14,214 nt of DNA from the NCBI GenBank assembly GCA_025358985.1, contig JANYHQ010000252.1:1-14214 (forward strand), written 5' to 3'. Shown piece after piece: positions 1-7,147 of this stretch. Each line of letters starts with the position of its first letter. Position 1 is the first letter of the stretch. The notes beneath the pieces are model-generated. The model did not search any database and was not told where the DNA came from. It was given only the letters and a program-made list of their open reading frames with translations. Source of the stretch: Acidimicrobiales bacterium. Its GTDB lineage: Bacteria > Actinomycetota > Acidimicrobiia > Acidimicrobiales > JANYDT01. The translations under genes were made by a program, and so were the position numbers.

Positions 1-609
1 CAGACGGGCTTCGGGACCGTTGTCCCGAGGAATGAACACGTTGCCGAGGCGACCGTAAAGCAGATCGAAACCGGGGTCGGCCAGTAATTCGGCCATGATG
101 ACGCTGCGTACATGCAACCCTCGCCGTTGATAGAGCAACGACGGTAACGAGGCATCCATGAGGCTCACGTGGCGGCACAGAACAATGGCCGGTGCAGGCT
201 CCAGCGCCGCCTGACCCTCGGGGTCGAGGTGCACGGTGACGCCCAGTAGACGATGAGCGCGCCGAGCCAGATTCTCCACAGACCAGTGCTGGATGCGCTC
301 GTGACGACGGATGGAGACCGGTCCGCTCAACTGGGTCCCCATCCCCGCTGCCACCCAGTAGATGGGGGCCAGCACAATTTCGATGCTGTCGTTGACCCCG
401 TACTGCACCAAGAACAACAGCACTCGGACCGACGGCAACCGCCACCGTAACCGGATCAAGTCGTACACCGCAGCCACCGGGATCAGCAGCGGAATCAGCA
501 CCAGGGCCAGTGCCGTGGCTCCCAGCATGGTCGGGATGGTGACGGCCCGGCGCTTCCACCGTGAAGCAAATGGTTCGGGCTTCGGGAAGGATGACATGAG
601 CAGCATCAT
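1..609 (-). CDS. PlsC-like 1-acylglycerol-3-phosphate O-acyltransferase family protein, partial (3' end beyond window)
   Basis: I translated the minus strand by hand. The frame is open from an ATG at 609 to the window edge, giving 203 residues with no stop. Two hydrophobic stretches (about residues 28-49 and 62-88) suggest an N-terminal membrane region. The acyltransferase motif I HX4D is present at H147-D152 (RHVSLMD), and VFIPR at 191-195 fits the substrate-binding motif II. In this family these residues transfer an acyl group from acyl-CoA or acyl-ACP to a lysophospholipid-like acceptor at the membrane; the actual acceptor is unknown here. Two adjacent ATGs (609 and 606) and a third at 597 are possible starts. 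A GGAGG lies about 14 nt upstream of 609, which is rather far. The gene is divergent from the ABC transporter operon and probably unrelated to the catabolic genes. Confidence 0.85.
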   Translation of the reverse strand, partial: MMLLMSSFPKPEPFASRWKRRAVTIPTMLGATALALVLIPLLIPVAAVYDLIRLRWRLPSVRVLLFLVQYGVNDSIEIVLAPIYWVAAGMGTQLSGPVSIRRHERIQHWSVENLARRAHRLLGVTVHLDPEGQAALEPAPAIVLCRHVSLMDASLPSLLYQRRGLHVRSVIMAELLADPGFDLLYGRLGNVFIPRDNGPEARL

Positions 610-868
610 TGTGGCCCCGGAGGCCTCCCTGTTTCCAGCCCTTCCGGGTTCCAGCGTCCCGCAACCTGCCTGTGTGATGTCGTCCAGTTTCGAGATCACC
701 AAGTTGCGGGACGGGAACTTACGTACCTCACCCGACGGACACTCTGCGGGGTGCACATCGCGAGTTTGTGCGCTCACTGTCACAACTTGGTGACAGGTGA
801 GAGGATCACCGCGTCGCAAAGGCGTCGCTCGACACATATCAGAAATACTCTTCTGCAATCCTGGGGGT
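610..868. promoter_or_regulatory. Divergent intergenic region between acyltransferase and ABC importer operon
   Basis: This 259-bp stretch separates two divergent genes, so it should carry promoters for both. I see no credible gene in it. The plus-strand open frames crossing it are antisense to the acyltransferase or lack domain features. It contains the strong inverted repeat at 777-796 and a weaker one, AAGTT (701-705) with AACTT (716-720). I could not identify a convincing -35/-10 pair. Confidence 0.5.
777..796. promoter_or_regulatory. Candidate operator: perfect 7-bp inverted repeat CTGTCAC-N6-GTGACAG
   Basis: The two 7-bp arms are exact reverse complements separated by six bases (AACTTG). 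The dyad centre lies about 83 bp before the ATPase start codon, where an operator or activator site is expected. Its size and spacing suit a homodimeric regulator such as a GntR, TetR or IclR protein. The regulator is not identifiable; the IclR gene at 11536 is one candidate but shares no obvious motif with this site. Confidence 0.5.
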
Positions 869-1705
869 ATGACCGTGGCTTCCACAATCGTGAACGACGT
901 CCGAACACAGGCTGACACCTTGGTAGACGTGCGTGGGGCGTCAAAGACGTTCGTCCGCAAGGGAGCCCGCACCAACGCCCTCGATGGGGTTGATCTCAGC
1001 GTGCGCCGGGGTGAGTTCGTGAGCCTGCTGGGCCCTTCGGGATGCGGTAAGTCCACGCTGCTTCGCCTGGTTGGTGGGTTGTTGGAATTCGACGCTGGCA
1101 TTGTGCTGGTGGATGGCCAACCACCCGCCGCCAGCCGCCGCCAGAAGCAATTTGCCCTGGTGCCACAGTCCCCAGCGCTACTGCCGTGGCTCACCGTGCG
1201 CCAGAACGTGGGATTCCTCACCAAGCTCAACCGGGGCGCCGAAGGTCACCGCACACCGGACGAGAAAGAGGTTCAGGCGCTGTTGGCAGCAGTTGGTTTG
1301 GACCAGTTTGGCGGTGCCTTCCCCCACGAACTCTCCGGGGGCATGCAACAACGCGTCAGCCTGGTGCGCGCCTTTGCCCTCGGTGCTCCCATCTTGTTGA
1401 TGGACGAACCGTTCGCCGCGCTTGATGAGATCACCCGTGCGCAAATGCGTTATCTGCTGTTGGAGTTGTGGGAACGTACCGGAGGCACCGTGCTGTTCGT
1501 GACTCACTCCATCCCCGAAGCCATCATCGTGAGCGACCGAGTGGTGGTGATGGCCGCTCGACCGGGGCGCATCTCAGCCATCGAGGACATTCACCTCGAT
1601 CGACCCCGCCGTGATGACATGGAGGACTCGGCGCAGTTCCATGGGCACGTGAGTAGGTTGCGCACGCTGTTGCGTGACAGTCATGACGCGGAGGTGCAGC
1701 GATGA
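869..1705 (+). CDS. ABC transporter ATP-binding protein, SsuB/TauB (nitrate/sulfonate/taurine) type
   Basis: This 278-residue ATPase should power import through the permease encoded next. It has Walker A GPSGCGKST (55-63), Q-loop Q100, signature LSGGMQQR (155-162), Walker B ILLMDEP (175-181) and switch His213, so it should be active. The PWLTVRQNV segment after the Q-loop and the C-terminal RPGRI are typical of the SsuB/TauB/NitD group. The frame is open back to a GTG at 797, but that lies at the edge of the palindrome and adds an unconserved 24 residues, so I use the ATG at 869. A GGGGG tract sits only 1 nt before that ATG. The GTG two codons later (875) has better spacing, so the start may be 875. 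The stop overlaps the permease start (ATGA at 1702-1705), indicating translational coupling. Confidence 0.93.
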   Translation: MTVASTIVNDVRTQADTLVDVRGASKTFVRKGARTNALDGVDLSVRRGEFVSLLGPSGCGKSTLLRLVGGLLEFDAGIVLVDGQPPAASRRQKQFALVPQSPALLPWLTVRQNVGFLTKLNRGAEGHRTPDEKEVQALLAAVGLDQFGGAFPHELSGGMQQRVSLVRAFALGAPILLMDEPFAALDEITRAQMRYLLLELWERTGGTVLFVTHSIPEAIIVSDRVVVMAARPGRISAIEDIHLDRPRRDDMEDSAQFHGHVSRLRTLLRDSHDAEVQR

Positions 1706-2550
1706 CCGACACCGCCGTTTCAACTTCGGCATCCACGCGGCCATCCAGGGTGGAAACAGTGTCGGGCCCACAGTCTCCCGGCGGGGGCGGCCGGGCGCTG
1801 GCCATGGCACTGGCTCCAGTCTTTGGAGTGGTGGGATTCCTGCTGTTGTGGCAGCTCCTCGTCGCCGCTTTGCATATCCCGCGCTATCAGCTTCCCGCAC
1901 CGTGGGACATCGTGCGCCATCTGGCGTCGGACCCAGGTTACTACTGGACCAATGGTCGCCGCACGGCCTGGGAAGCATTTCTGGGGTTTGGATTGGCACT
2001 GGTGATCGGCGTCGCCGGCGGAGCGTTGATGGCCCACTCTCGGTTCGTCGATCGCGCCCTACAGCCACTGGCCGTTCTCATTCAGGTGACGCCGATCATC
2101 GCCTATGCCCCCGCCATTGTCATCTGGACCGGGTTCGGTTTGAAGCCCGTCCTGATTCTGGCGTCACTGGTATGTGTGGTGCCGTTTCTCCTCAACTCCG
2201 TCACGGGACTGCGGGCGGTGGACCCCAGTGTGTTGGAGTTGGCTCGATCTGTGGATGCCAGCCGCCGAGAAGTGTTCTGGCGTCTGCGAGTGCCGTCAGC
2301 CCTGCCATACCTGTTTGCCGCCGCACGCATCTCCGTGGGACTGGCACTCATTGGTGCGGTACTCGGCGAGTTCTTCTCCGGGGTGTCGAAGGGCCTCGGC
2401 TACAGCGTGAAGTTTGCCCAGTCGCGCAACATCTCTCTACAACTGTGGGGATCAGTGTTCGTGCTTGCCCTCATTGGATCGTTGGCCACCGTGGCCATCG
2501 GTGCACTGGAACGTCTGTTGTTGCGCTGGCATCCATCGCAACATCCCTAA
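1702..2550 (+). CDS. ABC transporter permease, SsuC/TauC type
   Basis: This 282-residue inner-membrane protein is the translocation subunit of the importer. Hydrophobic segments lie at roughly 34-56, 92-112, 118-143, 148-170, 204-224 and 248-270. The cytoplasmic coupling (EAA) loop is visible at about 178-200, with LELARSVDASRREVFWRLRVP as its core. This is the contact with the ATPase. The first 30 residues are a polar, Gly/Ser/Thr-rich cytoplasmic tail. The ATG overlaps the ATPase stop by 4 nt and is preceded by GGAGG, which supports this start. Length and topology are normal for the family. The sequence alone does not give the substrate. Confidence 0.93.
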   Translation: MTDTAVSTSASTRPSRVETVSGPQSPGGGGRALAMALAPVFGVVGFLLLWQLLVAALHIPRYQLPAPWDIVRHLASDPGYYWTNGRRTAWEAFLGFGLALVIGVAGGALMAHSRFVDRALQPLAVLIQVTPIIAYAPAIVIWTGFGLKPVLILASLVCVVPFLLNSVTGLRAVDPSVLELARSVDASRREVFWRLRVPSALPYLFAAARISVGLALIGAVLGEFFSGVSKGLGYSVKFAQSRNISLQLWGSVFVLALIGSLATVAIGALERLLLRWHPSQHP

Positions 2551-2591
2551 CCCACCCCGCTTCACCTCACCCACCACACCCAGGAGTACCT

Positions 2592-3878
2592 ATGACCCCG
2601 ATCACCCGTAGTCGCCGTCGCTACCTCACAGTCGCCACCTCAACATTGCTCACGCTTGCCGTGGTGACGTCAGGTTGTGCCAGCAAGACGAAGAGCACCG
2701 ACACAACGGCGGCGGCCGCAGACACCACCGCCGGATCCACCGAGACCACGGTCGCCATCGATACCACACTGGCCACCGCCACCACCGCCGCTACTGACAC
2801 CACCGCCGCTACTGACACCACGCTGGCCGTTGGCTCATCCACCGTGGCCGGCACCGACTCAACTGCCGTGGCCGTAGCTGCGGTCCCGTTCGATCAGGCA
2901 CGCTGCGATGCCAACAAGGCGGTCGGCAAGATCACGTATCTGTCCAGCTTCGACTTTGCCGCCGCCGCCTCGATCGTGGATGTGGTGGTGGCCAAAGAGA
3001 AGGGATACTTCGACAAGTTGTGTCTTGACGTGGATCTCAAGCCCAGCTTCTCTACCTCCAATTATCCGCTTGTGGCCGCCGGCAAGGCCCAGTTCTCGTC
3101 TGCTGGCAACTACACCGAGATCCTCAACTTCTCCAAAGACGGTGCTGCATTTGTGGCACTGGCCGACTATGGACACACACCTATCGAGGAATTGTTGGTG
3201 AAAGCCGATAGTGGCATCACCACGTTGGCTGGCCTCAAGGGCAAGACCATCGGAGTGAAAGGTGACATTCCACCCAGCTTGGTAGCCATGCTCAGCAAGG
3301 CTGGCCTCAAGCGTGGCACCGACTACAAGGAAGTTCTGCTCGACGGTTTCGACCCGGTTGTGCAGTTGAAGCAGGTCGATGCACTGCCCGTATACAAGTC
3401 CAATGAGCCAGGACAGTTGGACAAAGCCGGTATCAAATACACTGCCTTCAACCCCACCGACGACAAGATTCCCGGATCATTTGGACTGCTCTACACATCG
3501 AAGCAGTTTGCCACCGACCATCCCACCGTGGCTCAGGACTTCATCCGTGCCGCATTGAAGGGTATGGAAGATGCCGCTGCTGATCCATCTGGCGCCGTCA
3601 CGCTGTCACTGAAGCAAATCACTGCCGCCGGCAACCAGAACTTCTTGTCCCAAGAGGGTGAGACGTTCCGTTGGAAGGCCGAATTGGCCGAAGTGGTGAA
3701 GGGGACCCCGTCGGGACCGTTGGGCCTCATCGACCCTGCGGCGTTCCAGGCCGAAATTGATGCCTACGCAGCCGCCGGTATCTTCAAGGGAGCTTCACCG
3801 GCCACCGCTGGCACCTTTGATGACACGGTGGCCAAAGGCCTGTACGGCGCTGACGGCAAGGTCATCTGGCCCTCCTAG
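2592..3878 (+). CDS. ABC transporter substrate-binding lipoprotein (NMT1/THI5/SsuA-like)
   Basis: This 428-residue protein should be the solute receptor of the importer. It starts with an Arg-rich n-region and a hydrophobic helix, then a lipobox VTSG-C with C29 as the lipidated cysteine. Residues 32-98 form a Thr/Ala/Asp low-complexity tether, followed by the binding domain from about residue 110. The stretches ASIVDVVVAKEKGYF, FSTSNYPLVAAGKAQF and LAGLKGKTIGVKG are typical of NMT1-like/SsuA-type periplasmic binding proteins. These bind small anions, sulfonates, aromatic acids or pyrimidine precursors. The start at 2592 is set by AGGAG (2582-2586) and the signal peptide. The frame stays open far upstream (to 1674), but that part is out of phase with the permease and has no domain character. 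The gap to the permease is 41 bp, so it is probably in the same operon. Confidence 0.92.
   Translation: MTPITRSRRRYLTVATSTLLTLAVVTSGCASKTKSTDTTAAAADTTAGSTETTVAIDTTLATATTAATDTTAATDTTLAVGSSTVAGTDSTAVAVAAVPFDQARCDANKAVGKITYLSSFDFAAAASIVDVVVAKEKGYFDKLCLDVDLKPSFSTSNYPLVAAGKAQFSSAGNYTEILNFSKDGAAFVALADYGHTPIEELLVKADSGITTLAGLKGKTIGVKGDIPPSLVAMLSKAGLKRGTDYKEVLLDGFDPVVQLKQVDALPVYKSNEPGQLDKAGIKYTAFNPTDDKIPGSFGLLYTSKQFATDHPTVAQDFIRAALKGMEDAAADPSGAVTLSLKQITAAGNQNFLSQEGETFRWKAELAEVVKGTPSGPLGLIDPAAFQAEIDAYAAAGIFKGASPATAGTFDDTVAKGLYGADGKVIWPS
2784..2819 (+). repeat. Perfect 18-bp tandem duplication in the lipoprotein linker
   Basis: Two identical 18-bp units, each beginning ACCGCCGCTACTGACACC (2784-2801 and 2802-2819), sit in the Thr-rich linker of the binding protein. 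Each adds the six residues TAATDT in frame. This is a recent slippage-type expansion of a spacer and should not change the ligand pocket. Confidence 0.85.
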
Positions 3879-3918
3879 GGCTGGACATTCGGGTTCGCTG
3901 GTACACGGGGTTGTTGGT

Positions 3919-4953
3919 ATGAGAGCGCAGGTCCAACGTACGTTTGGTGGGCCCGAGGTCACCGTGATCGAGGACATTGATGATCCCGTTCCCGACCCGG
4001 ATGAATTGCTCATCGAAGTACGGGCGTGCGCTCTCAATCGGCTGGACCTGTTGCAACGCCGCTCTGCGCTGGTGCGCGGATTTTCACTTCCTCACATCGC
4101 CGGTATGGATGTGGCGGGAGTGGTGGTGGGCCACGGGCCAGGGGCGGACCCCACGATGCTCCCCATTGGTACTGAGGTACTGGTGGATCCGGTGAGCACC
4201 TGCGGCGTATGTCATCGCTGTACCACTGGTAAGCCCGCTTACTGTGACAACTTGCGAACCGTAGGGTCCACCCGCCCCGGTGGTCTGGCGGAATTTGTAG
4301 CGGTCCCGGCGGGTCATGTGTACCGGATTCCCGACGGGCTCAGCTTTGTTCAGGCCGCTGCCATTCCCGTGGCGTATCTCACTGCGTGGCATGCCCTGGT
4401 GATGGTGGGTGAGGTCCAAGCGGGCGAGAAGGTACTCATCAATGCTGCCGGTTCCGGCGTCAGTACCGCAGCCATCCAGTTCGCCAAGCAGGCCGGGGCG
4501 TTCGTCATTGGCACCATCGGTGGTCCCGCCCGAGTGGCTCAGGCGTTGGCACTGGGGTGTGACGCCGTGGTGGACCACTACAGCGACGATGTTTCCGACC
4601 AAGTACATGCCATCGTGGCCGACGGCGTGGATTTGGTCATTGACCATGTGGGTACGGCGTTGTTCACGGCCTCCGTGGACGCCATGGACGTGGATGGTCG
4701 GATGGTGTTCTGCGGTACCACCACCGGCACCCAGGCCACGGTGTCGTTGCCGTCGCTATACCACTGGGGTCGACGGCTCATCGGCGCTGGAGGGTGGGGG
4801 CCGCAGGAGTTTGCCCAGATGTTGGAGGTGGTCACTAGTGCGCGACTGCTGCCAGTGATTGACAGTGTGTGGGCTTTCTCCGAACTGGCCGAAGCTCAAG
4901 CGCGGATGGAGGCGGGCGGCTGCTTCGGCAAACTGGTCGTCGAGATGGCCTGA
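3919..4953 (+). CDS. Medium-chain dehydrogenase/reductase (zinc-ADH / quinone-oxidoreductase-like)
   Basis: This 344-residue NAD(P)H-dependent oxidoreductase has a GroES-like N-terminal domain and a Rossmann domain. The Rossmann glycine-rich turn is AAGSGVSTAAIQ (176-187). A four-cysteine structural zinc loop is present: C95, C98, C101 and C109. The usual catalytic zinc ligands are not seen. The segment normally carrying the catalytic Cys reads ALNRLDLLQ (38-46), and the GHE motif is replaced by AGMDVAG (61-67). It therefore looks like an MDR that reduces or oxidises without catalytic zinc, as quinone oxidoreductases and enoyl reductases do. The ATG at 3919 matches where the family begins. 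The frame is open upstream, but that part overlaps the lipoprotein gene. It lies 40 bp after the binding-protein stop and is probably co-transcribed. Confidence 0.88.
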   Translation: MRAQVQRTFGGPEVTVIEDIDDPVPDPDELLIEVRACALNRLDLLQRRSALVRGFSLPHIAGMDVAGVVVGHGPGADPTMLPIGTEVLVDPVSTCGVCHRCTTGKPAYCDNLRTVGSTRPGGLAEFVAVPAGHVYRIPDGLSFVQAAAIPVAYLTAWHALVMVGEVQAGEKVLINAAGSGVSTAAIQFAKQAGAFVIGTIGGPARVAQALALGCDAVVDHYSDDVSDQVHAIVADGVDLVIDHVGTALFTASVDAMDVDGRMVFCGTTTGTQATVSLPSLYHWGRRLIGAGGWGPQEFAQMLEVVTSARLLPVIDSVWAFSELAEAQARMEAGGCFGKLVVEMA

Positions 4954-4974
4954 CCTGGTATCGACCGGGTTTCT

Positions 4975-4995
4975 CGCTGCAGGTGTGGGGCAGCG
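4975..4995. terminator. Possible hairpin between convergent genes (weak)
   Basis: CGCTGC (4975-4980) and GCAGCG (4990-4995) can pair across a 9-nt loop. They lie in the 51-bp gap between the convergent dehydrogenase and VWA genes, where a shared terminator would be expected. There is no T-tract on either side, so this is only a candidate. Confidence 0.25.
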
Positions 4996-5013
4996 TCAGC
5001 CTTCTCAGCCTTC
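4996..5013. repeat. 9-bp tandem duplication spanning the VWA gene stop
   Basis: TCAGCCTTC occurs twice in tandem (4996-5004 and 5005-5013). On the minus strand this gives Glu-Gly-stop followed by the same three codons again, so the duplicated unit contains the stop codon of the VWA gene. It is probably a small slippage event with no effect on the protein. Confidence 0.8.
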
Positions 5014-5682
5014 GCCGCCGAGATCGGGGGCGGACTCGGGGGCAGGGTCGGGGGAAACTTGGAAGTCTTCCTGGGACATGGCCACGCTCATACCCGGCGC
5101 GGCCGACCGGGCCCGTTCGAATACCCGATTGACTCCGGCGTATGCGGTGGCGTTGCCCGCCGTGGTGTCAATGTCGTAGCGGAAGGAGTTGGCGATGCCC
5201 AGTTCCTCACCCTGCAACGCGGTGGCCTGATTAGCGCCCAGAAACACGAATGTCCAGCTGTATACGGACTGATGCTCGTCCACCATGGCGCGGATGGCCT
5301 CGGGACTGAACTCACTCGATGAGTTCTCCAGCCCGTCGGTGAACACGGTGACCATGACCTTGCCGGGCCGATCACCATCGGCCATCGCTGCGAACCGGGC
5401 GCCGTTCTCCCGGATCACCCGGCCGAGGGCATCGCGCAGCGCAGTGGACCCGCGAGCGAAATGCACAGTGGTGTCGAGTGCTTTGGCGGCGGCGATGGGC
5501 CCGTCGTAGATGAGTTCGAAGGTGTCATCGAACTGCACCACCTTCAAGTCACACGTGCCGGGGAGCCGCTGTTGTTCTGCCAGCATGGCGTTGAATCCGC
5601 CGATGCTGTCGGTGATGCGATCGTCCATGGAACCGGAGCGATCGAGGACCACGGTGAGGTGGGTGTAGTCGGCATTGGGCAT
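5005..5682 (-). CDS. VWA (von Willebrand factor A) domain protein
   Basis: This 225-residue protein is essentially one VWA domain with a short acidic Pro/Gly tail. The metal-ion-dependent adhesion site is complete: D14-R-S16-G-S18, T80 in RGSTALRD, and D116 in FTDG. No signal peptide or membrane helix is seen, so it is probably cytoplasmic. Stand-alone bacterial VWA proteins of this size bind partner proteins through the metal site; the partner here is unknown. The start at 5682 has an ideal AAGGAGG (5695-5689) six bases upstream. The gene follows a phosphodiesterase remnant on the same strand by 30 bp and may once have been in an operon with it. It converges on the dehydrogenase gene. Confidence 0.9.
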   Translation of the reverse strand: MPNADYTHLTVVLDRSGSMDDRITDSIGGFNAMLAEQQRLPGTCDLKVVQFDDTFELIYDGPIAAAKALDTTVHFARGSTALRDALGRVIRENGARFAAMADGDRPGKVMVTVFTDGLENSSSEFSPEAIRAMVDEHQSVYSWTFVFLGANQATALQGEELGIANSFRYDIDTTAGNATAYAGVNRVFERARSAAPGMSVAMSQEDFQVSPDPAPESAPDLGGEG

Positions 5683-5712
5683 TGGGTACCTCCTTCTCGT
5701 TGAGAGCCAGAA

Positions 5713-5841
5713 TCAGACCTTGTGCATGGTGCGCAGCAGGGCACGCATTACGTCTGGTCGACGGGTGTAGATACCATCCACGCCCATGTCGATGAGCTGG
5801 CGCATGTCCTTGGGGTTGTCTACCACCACCCGATCCTCGCG
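5713..5841 (-). pseudogene. Remnant: C-terminal 42 codons of a glycerophosphodiester phosphodiesterase
   Basis: Reading minus from 5841 gives 42 codons and a TGA (5715-5713). The residues include VVVDNPKDMRQLIDMGVDG followed by IYTRRPDVMRALL. This pattern, a nucleophile-free strand then GVDGI-T-RPD, is the last beta-alpha unit of the GDPD TIM barrel. The catalytic N-terminal motifs (HRG, the Glu/Asp metal site and the later His) are absent from the whole window. The fragment follows directly after the TAA of the SDR gene (5844-5842) and is in the same reading frame. I infer a deletion or insertion junction that removed about five sixths of the gene. A GTG with a GAGG upstream could permit a tiny peptide, but I do not propose a function. 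Confidence 0.75.
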
Positions 5842-6582
5842 TTAGAAGAGTCCCGCGTATGAGCCGCCGTCCACCACCAAGGCGGTGCCCGTGATGAAGC
5901 GGGCCTGATCGCTGCACAGGAAGGCCACGGCAGCCCCGAAGTCTTCGGGTCGCCCCAAGGCTCCTACCGGGATGGCGCTGAGATCCGGGTGGTCACCGTA
6001 GAGATGCTTGATGCGGTCCGTGGCGTGACTACCCGGCAAAACGGAGTTCACGGTGACTCCATTTTTGCCTACTGCCAACGCTGCCGTCTTGAGGAAACCC
6101 TGGAGTCCGGCCCGGGCCGTGTTGGACAGGATGAGATAGGGCGCGGGCTGCTTGGCCACCACCGACGTGATGGCCACCACCCGGCCCCATCCACGCTCCT
6201 GCATTCCGGGGATGGCGGCCTTGCACATGGCAATGGTGGTGAGCGCGTTGCTCTCGAACGCAGTGACGTACGCGTCGAGTTCGGTGGAGTCAAAACCACC
6301 AGTTGGTGGGCCACCACCATTGGCCACCAGGATGTCGATTCCACCCAGCGCGGCCAGCGCCTGTTCCATGAATGCCGCCGCCCCCACGGCAGTGGACACA
6401 TCAGCCACAATGGGTATCGCCAACGGCCCGATGGCGGCTGCTGCTGCGTGTATGCGTTTATCGTCACGGCTGCAGATGGCCACCCGGACTCCTTCAGCGG
6501 CAAGGGTCTGGGCGGAGGCAAAGCCCAGCCCCGCTGATGATGCCGCTACTGCCGCCCGTTTACCTGTGAGGCCCAGATCCAT
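5842..6582 (-). CDS. Short-chain dehydrogenase/reductase family protein with degenerate catalytic site
   Basis: This 246-residue protein has the SDR Rossmann fold. It shows AASSAGLGFA (13-22) in place of the usual TGxxxGIG, and VANGGG (86-91) in place of NNAG. It also has the C-terminal FITGTALVVDGG. The catalytic Ser is at S140 (AITSV), but 13 residues on there is Ser153 where Tyr is expected, and Arg157 stands at the Lys position (LSNTARAGL). This resembles the known FabG-like subgroup that keeps the fold without the classical tetrad. It sits 34 bp after the Rieske beta gene. It could act on the dihydrodiol product, but the site makes that uncertain. GGGGAGA about 7-10 nt upstream supports the start at 6582. 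Confidence 0.88.
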   Translation of the reverse strand: MDLGLTGKRAAVAASSAGLGFASAQTLAAEGVRVAICSRDDKRIHAAAAAIGPLAIPIVADVSTAVGAAAFMEQALAALGGIDILVANGGGPPTGGFDSTELDAYVTAFESNALTTIAMCKAAIPGMQERGWGRVVAITSVVAKQPAPYLILSNTARAGLQGFLKTAALAVGKNGVTVNSVLPGSHATDRIKHLYGDHPDLSAIPVGALGRPEDFGAAVAFLCSDQARFITGTALVVDGGSYAGLF

Positions 6583-6616
6583 TTCACGTCTCCCCTACAT
6601 TCCTATGTTCACGTAT

Positions 6617-7147
6617 TTACAAGATGACGCTGACCCGTCCGTGCGGTCGAAGTTGGGCCAGTGCCAGTGTGCAGCGTCGAGACTGGATTTCAAAACCGGC
6701 CGGACCTCCTCGCAACAACCGCATCCGATACGACCCGGGGTACACATCAACGGTTGACAACGCAGAGCGGTACACCACGAAGTTGGCCCGGATCGCCACC
6801 GACCCGTCGGGGTCAAGCCATGCCATCACATTGTTCACCATATGTTTGGTGATGGAGTGAGGCGACTCCGTCCAAGCGGTTCCGTCCACCAAAGCATCGA
6901 CGCGCTGGCTGAGCAGAAACCAGTCATCGCGTACAAAGAACAGATCGTGCTCCGGATCCCCGTCGGGGCGATCGGTGGTGGGAATCAGGTATTCGCAGTC
7001 CGGGGTGAACAACGCAAACCACTCGCGCAGGCGCCACTCATCGAGCAGGAGCGCATCGTGGTAGAGAAACAGTTCCACCTCTCTCGACAATTCCGCGTCG
7101 GCCATCTGTGCCGGAGCAGCTACCGCCGATTCGTTGCGAGTGCTCAC
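6617..7147 (-). CDS. Aromatic-ring-hydroxylating dioxygenase beta subunit
   Basis: This 176-residue protein matches the small, cystatin-like (SnoaL-fold) subunit of Rieske oxygenases. Typical stretches are EVELFLYHDALLLDEWRLREW, FTPDCEYLIPTT, SPHSITKHMVNNV and the C-terminal RRCTLALAQL. The beta subunit holds no cofactor and stabilises the alpha3beta3 hexamer. I place the start at the GTG at 7147, because it overlaps the alpha stop in a GTGA (7147-7144) and gives a normal length. The open frame extends further upstream to 7246, but only inside the alpha gene. The ATG at 7105 is a shorter alternative. It is translationally coupled to alpha, which fits equal subunit production. Confidence 0.92.
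   Translation of the reverse strand: MSTRNESAVAAPAQMADAELSREVELFLYHDALLLDEWRLREWFALFTPDCEYLIPTTDRPDGDPEHDLFFVRDDWFLLSQRVDALVDGTAWTESPHSITKHMVNNVMAWLDPDGSVAIRANFVVYRSALSTVDVYPGSYRMRLLRGGPAGFEIQSRRCTLALAQLRPHGRVSVIL

Noticed and set aside
701..720. AAGTT-N10-AACTT inverted repeat
   Set aside because: Five-base arms occur by chance often, and it has no further symmetry.
253..793. Plus-strand open frames (253-450 and 362-793)
   Set aside because: They are antisense to the acyltransferase, have Pro/His/Arg-rich compositions with no domain, and match GC-driven shadow frames.
797..868. Upstream GTG start for the ABC ATPase
   Set aside because: It adds 24 unconserved residues and starts at the end of the palindrome; the family begins near the ATG at 869.
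1674..2591. 306-codon open extension upstream of the binding lipoprotein, overlapping the permease
   Set aside because: It is out of frame with a clear permease gene, rich in Arg/Pro/Ser/His, and the lipoprotein has its own RBS and signal peptide at 2592.
4084..4647. 187-codon minus-strand frame opposite the dehydrogenase
   Set aside because: It is a shadow of the zinc-loop and Rossmann regions of a well-supported gene, with no motif of its own.
5549..5917. 122-codon minus-strand frame crossing the SDR end, the GDPD remnant and the VWA start
   Set aside because: It is in a different frame from all three supported segments and has a His/Arg/Gly-rich composition without a domain.
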